From: Strigops habroptila
Taxonomy: Eukaryota > Chordata > Aves > Psittaciformes > Psittacidae
Assembly (NCBI RefSeq): GCF_004027225.2
Contig: NC_044296.2
Location: 4,831,943-4,895,942 of the forward strand
DNA: 64,000 nt
Reading direction: 5' to 3'
The position numbers were made by a program, and so were the translations under genes. Positions 19,410 through 31,869 of this stretch are shown here, one piece after another. How positions within the stretch are numbered: the first letter of the stretch is position 1; each line of letters opens with the position of its first letter. Below the pieces are notes generated by a model. The model saw only the letters and a program-made list of their open reading frames with translations. It had not been told where the DNA came from and did no database searches.

Positions 19410-21852
19410 GTGAGGCTGGGCTGTGGGGTGGTGCATGTGGGACTGTGGCTTGGATCCGGGCTGGGGGGACCCCCCCCCCCCAGGATGCTCCTTGTTTACC
19501 CAGGGGCTCTGCAGCCTCTTGCCCGGGGTGGCTCTTTGCAGCCCTCCCAGGGACGGATGGTGGGGACAGGGCTTGGAGCTGGCTCCATCCCTAGATCTCC
19601 TGGCTGCGCTAAGGCTGAACTGCCCCTGCCGAGGGGCTTTCCCAGCTCCCTGGGGAAGCACAGAGCTGTGTGCTGTGTTTCTGCTGCTTTCCCCATCTGT
19701 GGGTGGGGGGTGTCTTGGCTTTCTGAGGCCAAAGGTGACATCTTATGGTGTCATGCTGTATCTGCTGTGCCTTGGGCAAGAGTTGAAAGGCTTCAGAGCC
19801 TTCTCTAAAGGCTTCCTAGACTTCTTGATAATGCCATGTGTCTGTGATTGAGCAGCTTTGGGCCCGAAAGCTCTTTTTTGCTTGTTGTCTGCTGAAGATC
19901 AAAGCTATGCGAGGGGGTGCATTGGAGGCAGCTCTCTCCCCCAGCCAGTGTGGGATGCGCACCCCGGCCATGACCCGCGGTGATGCTGGGGGAAGCGGTA
20001 TGTACTTCAGGAGGCAGCTGATCAGTTGGGCATTCCCTTCCTGTTGACAGTGCTTCCAGCCCTGCCTGTAGCTATTTCACATGATCATTCGGTGCAGGCA
20101 TGATAATAGAGCTCACAAAGGGGGTGGCTGGAGTGACAAGGCGCCTCTTGCTCAAGAGCACGGGATGTCTGCAGACGGAGGCTGCATCCGCGTGTGGCTC
20201 TGCCCGCCTGCTGCAGGGAGCCCTTGGCAAACTAGCTTTGTGTTTCTCAAGACCAACAAGGTTTTCAATGTGGCTTGGTGACTACCTGAAACTGTGTATG
20301 GCTGCAAAGGGCTTCAATTACCGAAGCTGGTTCTGCTGAAACTTCCAGATGGAAATGCGTGTTAAAGAGCAGCGTGCTGCTTGCTCTGCAAGTTACAGCC
20401 TCTGCCTGAAGCTGAGGTCTGTTCTCAAGGAAAGATGGGAAATGGGAAGCACTGGGAAGCTGAGAAGCTGTTTTAATTAAACCCCCTTTCCTCTTTCCTA
20501 AAGTACCTCCAAATTCTAGTAGCTTATGGTAACTCTGTCCCAAGGAGTTACTGACCTACAGCCACTGGTTGTGGTGCTTGATTTCTCTTGGAAGTGTGGC
20601 TTTAATCTTTGAGGTTCCCTAATGCTGATGGCTTTCCAGAAAGGTTAGATGAGCACCTCCGCCAGCAATTCCAAAACGGATGTCCTAAGGTCAAGGTTGA
20701 AGATGATCTGATCCTCTTCCTAAAGCAAGCTCTGCCCTCAGAGCATCTCCAGAGGCCTCCCTTGGCTGTGGGCAGTGCCATTCCCACTGCAGCAGACACC
20801 CTGTGACCCAGTTCTGCAGCTCTAGTAAGTGGGGTATCAGTGGCAAATCTCGAAAAGAATGTAAATAAGTGCTTTCACCACCAATGAGCCCTGATTAGCC
20901 CTCCCTGCTCATAGCTAAAGCACTCCTTCAGCTTTGTTTTCCAAAAGGGTCATTAAGGAATTGCCAGTTAAGCTATTGAGCAGGCATGCAGCTATGGCTC
21001 AATCTGTTTTCCCAAGGTAAAACACTTTTGGAAAGGAGAAAAGCTCCCTAAACAACAAGATCCTACCCCCGGTCTGCAGCCCAGCCTAACATGATCTGAT
21101 CTTCATGGGGCAGAGCTTCTTTCCAGAGGAAAAGAAAAGCCTTACCCAAGTTAAAGGACTAGTTGTGTGCGTGATGGTCATCGTCAGGGTGACAGGAATC
21201 AAGCCCCAGCAGGAAGGGACTTGTCCTGCTGCCAGGCTAACGCGTGGCACTGGCTGTGACAGTCGGACCTGCTGCTCTTGCTGGTTCACCCAGTTCAGGC
21301 AATGACCAGCAGTTGAGCTATTTTGCCATGCTAGAAATGTGTGCTGAAGAGTTTCATCTTTCTGAAGATGAAAAAGATGGTGGGAGCTGAGAGGACAGCT
21401 TTGACTGCCAGGTCATCATCATGCTGCACAAGTGTGTGTCAGCACCAACATGCTCCATGTGGAAGGTGCCAACAGGGCTGTGGGCAGGATACAGCCCTGT
21501 CCTGCTGAGGCTGGCAGATTTATTCCTCCATGCAGGCAGCAGCAATTCCCACTCCCCGGCTGCTTTTGCTAATGGAGCCAGCCCTGGGCAAGGGTTGCAG
21601 CATGTGGGATGCTCTCAGCCGTCTTTCCTGGGGACTCAGGCTGTCATCATCCCCCGCAGGGGCTGCCATCAGCCTGGGGGGACAGGCAGCATCTTGTCAC
21701 CGGTACCTGCCGCAGTGCTTTCCTTAATGACAAGCTCTGCTTGTCTGTCCCCTCAATTAACTCTGCTGTGCTGGCTCATTAGGCTGCACATGCTGAGAAA
21801 CGCCGCAGCAAAGGGATGCTGCAGTCTCACAGGCGTGCAACGCCGGTTCAGA

Positions 21853-21940
21853 AATGCACATAGACATACACACATGTCTCCCCATAGAGATACACATGCT
21901 CCTGAGCACACACACACGTGCCCAGACATGCACACACTGC
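21853..21940 (+). repeat. Degenerate CA-rich microsatellite
   Basis: An interrupted run of ACACAC and ACATG motifs in the candidate first intron of PLIN3. Confidence 0.75.
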
Positions 21941-24669
21941 GGACTACACATATTCCAGCAACATCCCCTCCTCCCAACTTTCAACTTTCTCCAGTAGTGA
22001 CCTAGTATTTCTGATGGAGCAATGGTATGAAACCATCCGCTTGTCATTTTACATCCAAAGCAAACTGTAACCAAAGCAACTGGTGATGCTGTTTCTGCTC
22101 TCCTGCCTTGTGGTTCCCCCACATGTGTGGGGTCTCTCTGTTGGGATTCCCACTTGCAACTACCCTGGCTTGAAACTGTGCCTTCCTCCAAAGGATTCTG
22201 AAGCAACCCACCAGAAGTACCAAGCACTGTGCTTTCCTGTGATCTCGAAAGGAAAACGAGGTCTGCTCAGCATTTTTGCAGGGAAAAAAGAAACTAAACC
22301 CATGCTGTGGGCTCATGCACCACAGATACTAGCATTGCAACACACCTAATTCCTCCTACGTGGAGAGCAAACCATGTTCTAACATGACTGTGCTGCAAGG
22401 ATTATCAGACACAGTTGCATCCATAATTAAGACAGGTTCCTAGTACTTCAGAGGTTGGTTCTAACCTTAAACTAGTTTTTCCACCAGGTGAGGAGTTACT
22501 TCTGACTTCTGCTAGCAACCAGAGTCCTCTCCTTTCTTTGCTGTGGCGCTAACCCTGACACCAAGGCCAGGAAGATGCTCTGCCGTTGAGTTTCTCCCAC
22601 CTATCTAGAAGTGTTTTACTCTGACCAAAGGGTTTGTTTGCAGTGGTGTGGAAATAGCTGTGCTTTGCCCTGCGACAGGGCTGCAGACTGATCCAGCCGC
22701 CTTGGCTTCCAAAAACCAACAAACTTGCCCTAAAGCAGAGCAAGAGGAATAAGCACTGAGTGAGCAAAGCCTGTGGACTTTGGGACTATGTTCAAGCCCT
22801 GCTTTTGTGTGGAGCAGTTCTCCCAGGCTGATAAAGTTCAAGCTGTGTTTCTGCAGTGCTGTTAAAGCCGGGAGCACCCTGGGCAGGGTGGTTACCACAA
22901 GAGCCTCTCACTTGAGATGCTGGAGGTCCCAGCTTTTGGGACCACTTTGCTGTAGACATGGAGCGCTCTGTGTCCCACTAAAATGCTGACTAATTGCATG
23001 GATCATGCAGCAGTGTTTGTCATCCTGCCAAGTTACCTCCTAAGAAGCCTCCCCTGGCTCTAGCCAAAGGCCAGGGCTGACAAATGCTTGTTTCACTACT
23101 TCTTCCCCAGCTCTCTGTTCCTGTTTCCACAGGAAAATAAAACCCTTATGCAAGTCAAAGAACACAAGAAACGAGACAATGGTCTCTTCCTGAGTCAGAT
23201 GGCAAGTTTTGGGGGGTAGAGTCTTCCAGTGAGCCTGGAGCAGTGCTTGCCTTGGGAATCCAGTTTGTGAGGAATTTTGGTTTGGGGGCTTTCCACTGGA
23301 AAATGCCATAGCAGTTCTAAGAATAGGGATTAACTGGCATGGGAGAGAAAAGCAGATGCTGCACTGAAGAACAAATATGCTGAAATCCCTGCTGTGCCTG
23401 GCTACGGGTAAGAAGCAATTCTGGATTATCACCCGATACTGGAATGTCCAGATACCGACCTAAATCTATGCTGGGGAAGCCAATACCCACTCAAGATACT
23501 GCATCATTTTTATACTTGAAGTTCTTTAATCCCGTGATGTCATGAGAACACTTCTGAGGTTTGGTTTCACAGGAAGTGAGGAGAGATTTCCTGCCTCGCT
23601 GGGCAGCAGGATGAGAACACCAGGAAAGCTTCAAAGGATCTTCGTATCCTTCCCTGAGCTGCGTCTGCCCCTGTTGCTGGAGCTGGTAGTGGTGGGGAAG
23701 TTGACAGAAGTTCCCCACCCTGAACACGGGCGCAGTGGGGTGACTAAATGACTCTCAGCTAAACATCCTTTGCAAAGGATCCTCTAGAGGAAAGGGGCTA
23801 TCAACACTGAAGGTGAAATCAGGTGAAATAAGCCCATTGCTGTTTCAGCATCTCTGGGCAGTCTCTGCCACCTTTCTGGAGGGGAGCTGAAGTCTTGCCA
23901 GTCTCTTCTTTTTTTTCTCCCAAAGAGGAAAAGGGATGAAGCCATTTGAAAACCCATCTCTACTTCAGACAAAGTGGGGGGATTCTGAGAGCTTTTGCCC
24001 CTTAAAGGGGATGAAGCAAGTTTTGACAGGTTTAGCTTTTCTCAAAACAAATATTTCTGGGTTTAAGCTCCATTATTAAACTGTTTGAATTTGCCACCTG
24101 TTAAAAACAAAACCTATTTAGATTACTGTAACAACCTGCCCTGCTGCAGCTCCATTTCAGCAGGGCTTGTAGAAGGACAGTAATTGAGTGAGACAACATT
24201 CAGTGATTCCTCACTTAGATTTGCTCTCCATAGGGCAGCTTGGTGGGCATGTGGCATCCAGACAGGGTCAACCCCCCACACACAAAATGCAGGACAGCTA
24301 AGAGAGTTCTCACCCACTTCTAAGCTGCTACTTTGAAGCCAGGTAAATGTTATCAGCAATAAAATAAGTAGGATGGTTATTTAAAGTATTTGGCTGCTTG
24401 GGGATTGAGGGAGGCGACTGAGTATACTCCTTGTCCTACATGAATATGTGCACATCACAAATCCTCGAGCCTCTTAAACATCTTTACCCTTCAAAGAAAG
24501 GTGAGTGATGCCACACTGATGTTCCTAGGACATGCTGAATGATGGATCCCAACTTTGGTGCTCTCTGCTTTTCACCAGTTTTGCTAGGACTTGAATTCAC
24601 TGGAGGAAATGAAGCTGTACTCACGCTGTTCTACTCTTGGTTTTGCTTTCAGCTGCAGCTGAATTCAGT

Positions 24670-27600
24670 ATGGCATCAGAGAAGACCACAAAAAAGGATG
24701 TGCTGAAGTCTGAGGAACAGCAGCAAGCGGTAGGTGCCAGGGCAGATAGAACTCTAACATGCAACAGTTAAACTCCCTGCTGAGATACACGAGTGAGCTC
24801 ATGTCTGTCCGCACCTCAAAACCAGGCTGGGAGTAACAGAAAGATTAACCATATGGAGCTGTGGCTAAATCTAAACTCACTTGATAGAGAAGCTCAAGAG
24901 AACTTCAGGGCTGGCTCAAGTAATTCTGAAACATGAGCTCTTACAGGTCCTGTTTCCACATCTGGGTTTGGTGCTGAAACTCAGAGTGACTCAGAATTCA
25001 TGGGCCCGGAGCCTGAACTTTTAATCCTGGCTTCTCACTGACGTGCTGTCAGTTTTTGGATGAGTCTCTTCAACTCTGAGTTTAAGAAGGATGAGGAGAT
25101 GAACTGGATATCTCCTTAGGACCCTTCTGCATAGGCACATGGCTTGTATTCACTCACAGCTTGAGGCTGGGGTCTCTAATGTCATTTATTTCTCTTGGGT
25201 TTTAGAGTGCTGTCAATCGAGTAACCAGCTTGCCCTTGTTCAACTCTGCATTTAACCTGGTCTCATCTGCCTACAACTACACCAAGGAGACACATCCTTG
25301 CCTCAGTGGTGTCTGCAGCGTGGCTGAGACCGTGGCTGCTGTTGCAGTAGGTAGCGTGGTTGGTGGGGCACAGCCCATCCTGAACCAGCTTGAGCCCCAA
25401 AGTAAGTGAAGAGTGACCCTTTCTACACAGACAAGTAGGTGGGGAGGGGACCTTCATGTGCCTGTTGGGTGATATCCATCTCCTATAGCACATTGTTCTA
25501 GTTAATTGTAGCACTGAGTCTTCCACTCGGCAGCTCCCAGCTGCTCAATGGACACAACATTGTTAACAGCCGAAACAAAGATTGGCCTCTTGTCTGTGCT
25601 TCCTTTAAATCACCAACCAAAACCTCCTTGCTCTTTATCTCTCTAAGCTATGAGCATCCCAACTGGTAGTAGCAGTGTCTGCCTTGGATATAGCTCAGTC
25701 TGTCCCATCCCAGCACTTCTCAACCCTTTAAGACTGATTGTCCTACCCACCCAGGGCAAGTATTACACTCCAGCTGGAGCAGTGTGCTGCCAATAGCTAT
25801 GAGAAGGCAAAATGGAGGCTATTTAAAGCTGCCTAATTGTAGGGTTTGTTCACTCTTCCAACAAGCCACCCCACCCCGGAAAGATGATCTGAGGGGGAGC
25901 TTGCTTTCATGAGTATCCAGTGTTGGCCATTGTAAGGTCAAAAGCTCCTCTCCCAACTGAAGAATAAACCAATATCTGTTGTATTTTCTAGTTGCACTTG
26001 TAAATGAATATGCCTGTAAAGGACTGGATCAGCTGGAGGAGAACTTGCCTTTTCTTCAACAGCCAGCAGATAAGGTAAATGAAAGGCTTTTCCTTATGGG
26101 AAGCCATGACTTGTCTCTTGCTTGATGGAACTGTTATGGGTACAGAATATGGGGAAACAAACTTCAGCAGCACTGCTTTGTCAGCTCAGGCCCTGGGATG
26201 GGCTAGAGGAGGCACTGTGAACTGATGAAAGCTGGAGAGATGCCTTCAGCATGTCCGTGTAAATACAGTGTACAGACTTCCCCGCTCTCCCACAAGGCTG
26301 CAAGCACAATTTAGCTGTAGGGAAAAGCTACTACAGGGAGGGAAAACCTATTTCAGGGAAAAACAAAGTCACTTTCTCTGCCTCTCCCTGTTGTAGGTAA
26401 TCTCAGACACCAAGCAGCTGGTTGCCACCAAAGTGACATCTGCTATGGATGCTGCCTGCGAGGCAAAAGAAGCAATGGCCAATAAAGTGACTGAAGCTGT
26501 GGACCTCACTAAAAATGTTGTTGGGGACAGTGTCAAGCTGACCAGGTCAGTGGTCACCTCCACTATTAACAGTGCTGTGGAGGCTGCTCATGGTGCCAAG
26601 GACCTTGTGGCCAACAAGGTGACCGAAGCAGTGGACCTCACTAAACACATGGTGGAGGACAGCATTGGACAGACCAAGTCTGCTGTAGCTTCTACTATTG
26701 TCAATGCTGTGGAGGCTGCCCAGGGTGCCAAGGACCTTGTGACCAACAAGGTGACTGAAGCAGTGGAGGCTGCCCAGGGTGCCAAGGACCTTGTGACCAA
26801 CAAAGTGACTGAAGCAGTGGAGGCTGCCCAGGGTGCCAAGGACCTTGTGACCAACAAGGTGACTGAAGCAGTGGAGGCTGCCCAGGGTGCCAAGGACCTT
26901 GTGACCAACAAAGTGACTGAAGCAGTGGAGGCTGCCCAGGGTGCCAAGGACCTTGTGACCAACAAGGTGACTGAAGCAGTGGACCTCAGTAAGCACATGG
27001 TGGAGGACAGCATTGGACAGACCAAGTCTGCCGTTGCTTCTACTATTGTCAATGCTGTGGAGGCTGCCCAGGGTGCCAAGGACCTTGTGACTAACAAGGT
27101 GACAGAGGCAGTGGACTTCAGTAAACATATTGTGGAAGACAGTGTTGGACGGACCAAATCTGCTGTTGCTTCCACTATTGTCAATGCTGTGGAGGCTGCC
27201 CAGGGTGCCAAGGACCTTGTGACCAACAAGGTGACTGAAGCAGTGGACCTCAGTAAACACATGGTGGAGGACAGCATTGGACAGACCAAGTCTGCTGTAG
27301 CTTCTACTATTACTGCTGCTGTGGAGGCTGCCCAGGGTGCCAAGGACCTTGTGACCAACAAGGTGACTGAAGCCATGGACCTAACCAAAGAGGCTGTTCA
27401 AGATGGTGTTGAGAAGACCAAATCAGTGGTCACTTCCACAGTCGGTACAGCTCTGGATGCTGCATATGGCACCATTACTAACAAAATAAATACAGCCCTG
27501 GAGCAGGGCAGAGAGGCTCTCCAGGAGGGTGTGGAAATGACCAACTCAGTGGTGACCAACAGCATAAGCAAAGCCAAGGCAGTGAGCCAAGCAGTGGGAG

Positions 27601-29236
27601 GTGGTGTGGAAGCTGTCCTGGGTATATCAGAAGACCTGGTGGATCACTACCTCCCCATGACAGAGGAGGAACTAGGTGAGAAAATGCTTGGTTGGCGGTT
27701 GTAAATGCAAGGCCTTGAGAGGCTGACTAGAGAGCAGCTGACACTGCAAGGCTCATCTTCTGAAGTAGCCAGGTAGCTCTGAGTTTGTCACCAATGCTGG
27801 GACAGAGCAAGCATTTGCTAGCTGGTCCTTGCCCATCAGCCTCAAGGCAAATACACACGTGGGTACATGCTTCAACCTATCTGTCAAGTCTGCTTATCTG
27901 AAGAGAACACGTTGAGCAGGGACCAACCTACCTTTAACATCTGAGCAACTACAAACCTCGCCTGTTTGCACAGCAAGCTTCAGCCTTCGTGATTTTCAAT
28001 GGGTGATCTTCCCTCTTCCTCCCCTTCCAGCTGGGCGAGCGGAGCACAGCTACAGCTCTCTTCTTGTTTCCTCCAGGTAAACTGGCCACCTCTGAGGGAT
28101 TTGGGATGGCTTCTGTGGAGGAGCAGAGACAGAACAAGAGTTACTTTGTGCGCCTGGGTTCCCTGTCTAACAAAGTGCGGCGCCGAGCCTACCACCTCTC
28201 CCTGGCCAAACTGCAGCGTGTCAGGCAAAGCACCCAGGACACTCTCTCACGGCTCCAGCTCACAATAAAACTGGTACAACCCTGCTCTTCCCTCTTTCCT
28301 CCTGTCTGTAGCCTTCCTGCCCTACTCTCCAGCTGGAAGCTCTTCCTCCATCCTGTACCAGCTGTATGTCACCTTGGATCCCTCCCTGGGAGGGAAGCAC
28401 TGGTGCTGCTCTGATTGTGTGTGCTTGCAATCCAGGCTCTTCCTCTCACTTTCTCCCCTCAGATTGAATCTGTGAAAGGGGAGATTGGCCAGAAGCTTCT
28501 GGACGCGCAGGAGAAGCTCTATCGGCTGTGGGTGGACTGGAGCCTGACCCAACCCAAAGGAAACCAAGTCAAAACTGCCTCCCAAGTAGAGGTATCCCTA
28601 GAAGGGTGTATTTAACCAGGCCTCTTGATGCCTCTCACCTGCTCTAGTAACTGAGCTCTATCTCTTTCCCATCAGGTAGAGTCACGGACTCTAGCTATGC
28701 TGCATATCATCACCCAGCAGCTACAACTTGTTTATGAGAACCTGAAAGCCAGCATCCAAGGCCTCCCCAGCAACATCCAAGAAGCTGTGTATCAGGCCAC
28801 TCGAAACATCCACAAGCTCCACAGATCTTTTTCCAGTGCTGTGTCTTTCCAGGACCTCTCCAGCACCACCCTGACCCAGAGCCAGGACCGTGTGGCAGAA
28901 GCCCGGAGGTCCCTAGATGAACTCTTTGAGTATGTAACTCAGCACACTCCTCTAAACTGGGTTGTGGGGCCCTTCAGGGCAATAGCTAATGTGTCACAGG
29001 GGAGCAGAAAGCAGAAGAAGAAGGATTTGGCAACTCCAATAAAATCACCTGTGCTGGAAAAGGCCACATCACCAAAGGAGGGGGCAAAGACACCTGAAGA
29101 ACCAAAGGGAGCACATGAGATCCTGGGGGAAGGGTGTGAGGTGCTAGAGAAGCTGGAAGAGAAGGCAGAGAAAGACACAGAGGTGGCACTGGCTGCAAAG
29201 GAGGTAAAAACTAAAGCACCAGAGGAGGATCTCTGA
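24670..29236 (+). CDS. PLIN3: Perilipin-3 with a large internal repeat expansion
   Basis: Lipid-droplet coat and retromer-linked protein of the PAT family. Coding exons: 24670-24729, 25206-25401, 25992-26074, 26397-27675, 28077-28273, 28463-28585 and 28676-29236. Phases agree and the sum is 2,499 nt, or 832 residues plus stop. PAT domain about 18-115 ([28 protein letters not shown]). Residues about 118-520 are amphipathic 11-mer-type repeats, mostly in 44-residue units, including five 18-residue units at 218-307. The C-terminal helical bundle spans about 541-746 ([34 protein letters not shown]), followed by an 86-residue Lys/Glu-rich tail. Human PLIN3 is 434 aa; the repeats resemble PLIN4, but position beside TICAM1 and the C-terminal sequence favour PLIN3. 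The exon at 28463 could instead end at 28591, adding a Val-Glu. Confidence 0.93.
26709..26978 (+). repeat. Five tandem 54-bp units in PLIN3 exon 5
   Basis: Five in-frame 54-bp units encode [18 protein letters not shown]. They are identical except for the Lys codon before VTEA, which alternates AAG, AAA, AAG, AAA, AAG. The alternation suggests that a 108-bp dimer was duplicated. Near-identity implies very recent expansion or gene conversion. The surrounding repeats are 44 residues (four 11-mers). Confidence 0.97.
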
Positions 29237-30120
29237 ACAATTCCAGCTCTCCTGGCCATGGCTCCCTGGCTAAAACACCACTTTTGTCTCTTTAGCATGT
29301 GCCCAACTGCCAATCGTGCCAGAAGTGCCTCCTGCTCCCTCACTGAGCTTACAGTAAGATGTAGTCTGGAAGGAGACTCAAAGCAAAGTGGGGTGATTCT
29401 GTATCTTGATCTGCTATTCTTTGTAAATCCTGCTGCTGCACTGAAAGGGAAGATGGGGCCCTCCCTCTACTTTGGCTTCTTAAGTCAGCCCAGATGTGTG
29501 CGAATGGGGGTTTCTTGCTGAAACAAGCTGTGGGAGAGAAGCAGTGATCTCAGCTGCAGGTTAATGTTGGGTTTGGTTTTAATTCATCCAAGCTGCAGAG
29601 CTCTTGGGGAGGATGTGCTTCACCTTGGAGAGTTTCCCTCCTCCTGCAAGTTTTAAACATCCATGTTACAGGTTAACTTCCTTTCTGCCTGTTGTGCTTC
29701 CAGCGAGGCTCAGCCCCAGATTGGGGCAGAGGGGGGAAGAGGCTGCCTCAAAAAGGGGCTTCTCCTTATGGATCAAACACTTTCTTTCATAGAGAAACAC
29801 TGAGCAAGGTGGGATTTTCTTTTAAGCATGGCAATTTGCAGGGGGATTATCTTGACTTCAGGGATGATCTGTTTGTGTGTGAGTAACGCCATGCAGGACA
29901 CGCTTTGCAGCCATCGGGAAGCTGGTAACTGAGGCAGCTTTTGCCAGGAGTTACTCTGCACAGTGACAGGATATCCTACTATTAAAATAGGGCTGATAAG
30001 TGCTGGGCATTTTCCTAGCAAACAATGCTTTGTCATCATTTTTAATGTAACTTATTTTGGTAACTCCTATCCTGGCATGGTCCCTATGCCAAGGCTGGAA
30101 TAATGGCAAGCAGGCGTCAG

Positions 30121-30126
30121 AATAAA
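30121..30126 (+). terminator. PLIN3 poly(A) signal
   Basis: AATAAA about 885 nt after the PLIN3 stop, followed within 50 nt by GTGTCTGTGTGTGTCT, a GU-rich downstream element. It sets the PLIN3 3' end near 30,140, about 0.7 kb before the TICAM1 exon 1 donor. Confidence 0.75.
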
Positions 30127-30349
30127 GCATGACCTGTGTCTAAAGAAATACCTGTGTCTGTGTGTGTCTAAAGATGCAGTGCTGTGTTCTCCCTTAGCCT
30201 GAGGTGTGAGCAAGCTTGCATTTAATGAATCACTTCCCTGGACAGCTGCTGTTTCCCTGATCTTGCTGGAGGAAAATCCAAGCCCACTGCTCTCAGGAGG
30301 TACCAGGTTCTGCCTCAGGCTTGAGCAGAAACGTATCTTCATTGAGAAA

Positions 30350-30540
30350 CCTTGAGAGGGGCTTCGGGCAAGGGACAGGCCAAGGGGAATGGCTTTAACC
30401 TGCCAGAGGGGAGATTGAGATGAGCTCTGAGGCAGAAGCTCTTCCCTGTGAGGGTGCTGAGGCGCTGGCACAGGGTGCCCAGAGAAGCTGTGGCTGCCCC
30501 ATCCCTGGCAGTGTTCAAGGCCAGGTTGGACACAGGGGTC
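30350..30540 (+). mobile_element. CR1 LINE fragment lacking its 3' end, beside the TICAM1 promoter
   Basis: CR1 sequence from the ATGGCTTTAACCTGCCAGAG block to CAGGTTGGACACAGGGG, closely matching the copy at 12,998-13,297. It then stops abruptly and CpG-island sequence begins. The ATTCTATGA-type terminus is absent, which is unusual because CR1 copies normally lose the 5' end and keep the 3' end. Confidence 0.85.
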
Positions 30541-30990
30541 GGTAACGCCGCCAGCCCCTCGCTACAGGCAAAAGCCGGTGCCAAGGCTCCGGGGGGAGGG
30601 TCCCTTCCCGCGGGCCCGACCTGCTCCTACCCGGGTGCCGGCCCGCCCGGCCCCGCCGCGCACGCTCCGCCCCGCTCCCCGCCGCTTCCTCGTGTGCTTG
30701 CGGGCTCCGGCCGCCCGGATCGCTCCCGCCTGGCCCCGGCCCGGGCACCGGGGGGAGCCGGCCTCGCCGCCACACGGCCCCCCGCGGGCAGCCCCGGAGC
30801 CGGGCCGGGAGCGGGGGGCGCCCGGCACACGGAGCGAGGAACGGGACAAGGAAGGGGACGGGGCTCCGCGGTGAGTCAACGGGCGGAAGCGCAGCCCCGA
30901 GCTGCCGGGGGTGGGGGGGTCCCGGGGCCGCCCTCGCCTCCTGCCACCGTTTCAGTGACCCGGGAGGTTTTCATGGGAAGAGCCGGCAAG
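30541..30990 (+). promoter_or_regulatory. TICAM1 CpG-island promoter and candidate non-coding exon 1 (donor at 30,871)
   Basis: A sharply CpG-rich block between PLIN3 and TICAM1. A strong donor GTGAGT follows GGCTCCGCG at 30870. The next good acceptor on this strand is CTTCTCACAG at 31681-31690, which begins the exon with the TICAM1 start codon. I therefore infer a non-coding exon 1 ending at 30870 and an intron 30871-31690. The start site is not resolved. Confidence 0.65.
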
Positions 30991-31869
30991 TTCCTCACGC
31001 GTGGCTTGAGCTCGTTCATTGGGCAATGGGAGGATTTTTATGAGACGGGAAAAAGAAGCCATTTGAAATGACAAACTTTCCGCCGTCCCGAGCGATTCCG
31101 GCCCGTTTGCTGCCCTTCCCTTTAAATAGGGAAAACTCTTCTGCCCGGCTCAGTCAGTGCCTGTGAGCAGGGACCCTCCAGGCACCCGCTGCCCCGCTCC
31201 AGGCACATCCTGCTGTTTAATTCAACCCTGGGCAGAGGCCTCTGGTGAGTGCAAGGGTTTAACAGGGCTCAGGGAGCAGATGGAGATACAAAGTCCCCAG
31301 TTACATGAGGCCGCCTGGCAGAGGTTACAACCCTCCCGGCAGGAGCAATCTGAAAGGGTTTCCTGTAAGTGTGCTTTATTCCTCACTGCCCACCACAAGG
31401 AGCCTGCGAGGCCCCTGGAACCAGCTGCCTGGAGGAGACAAGACACTTGGATTTACCTCAATGTATTATTAGTTGAGCAATTAGTTCAAAACAGTTGTAA
31501 TTAACGTGACCTGAACGCAGAGAACGTGCTCATTGCTTAATAACAGGCTTGGGATAACGTGTGGAGCACCGGCAGACCTGCAAGCGCTGAAGAGATGCGA
31601 AAGTACTTTAAAGCTGCGAGGGAGAGCTGGAGCATCCCCCCAGCGCCCCACATCACGAGTTTTGAACGTTGTCCTGTGTTCTTCTCACAGGTTCCTCAGG
31701 ACAGAGACACGCCAGTTCTGAGATGAGCTCCTGAGCAGCAAAGAGCCATCGCTTGGGCAGTACGTGACGTGTGGCCAGAGCATCACAGAGAAACAAACCT
31801 TCAAGTGCTGTGAAACCCCCCTTCCATCCATGCTGCCTTGGTCAATGGTCCAGGCCAGCAGCTGAGGAG

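Noticed and set aside
19143-19808. 221-codon frame on plus starting MRMDTPAAM
   Set aside because: It runs through the PLIN3 promoter, non-coding exon 1 and its splice donor, with no homology; considered chance.
26547-27388. Long minus-strand frames opposite PLIN3 exon 5
   Set aside because: Mirror images of the repetitive PLIN3 exon; the repeat keeps other frames open.
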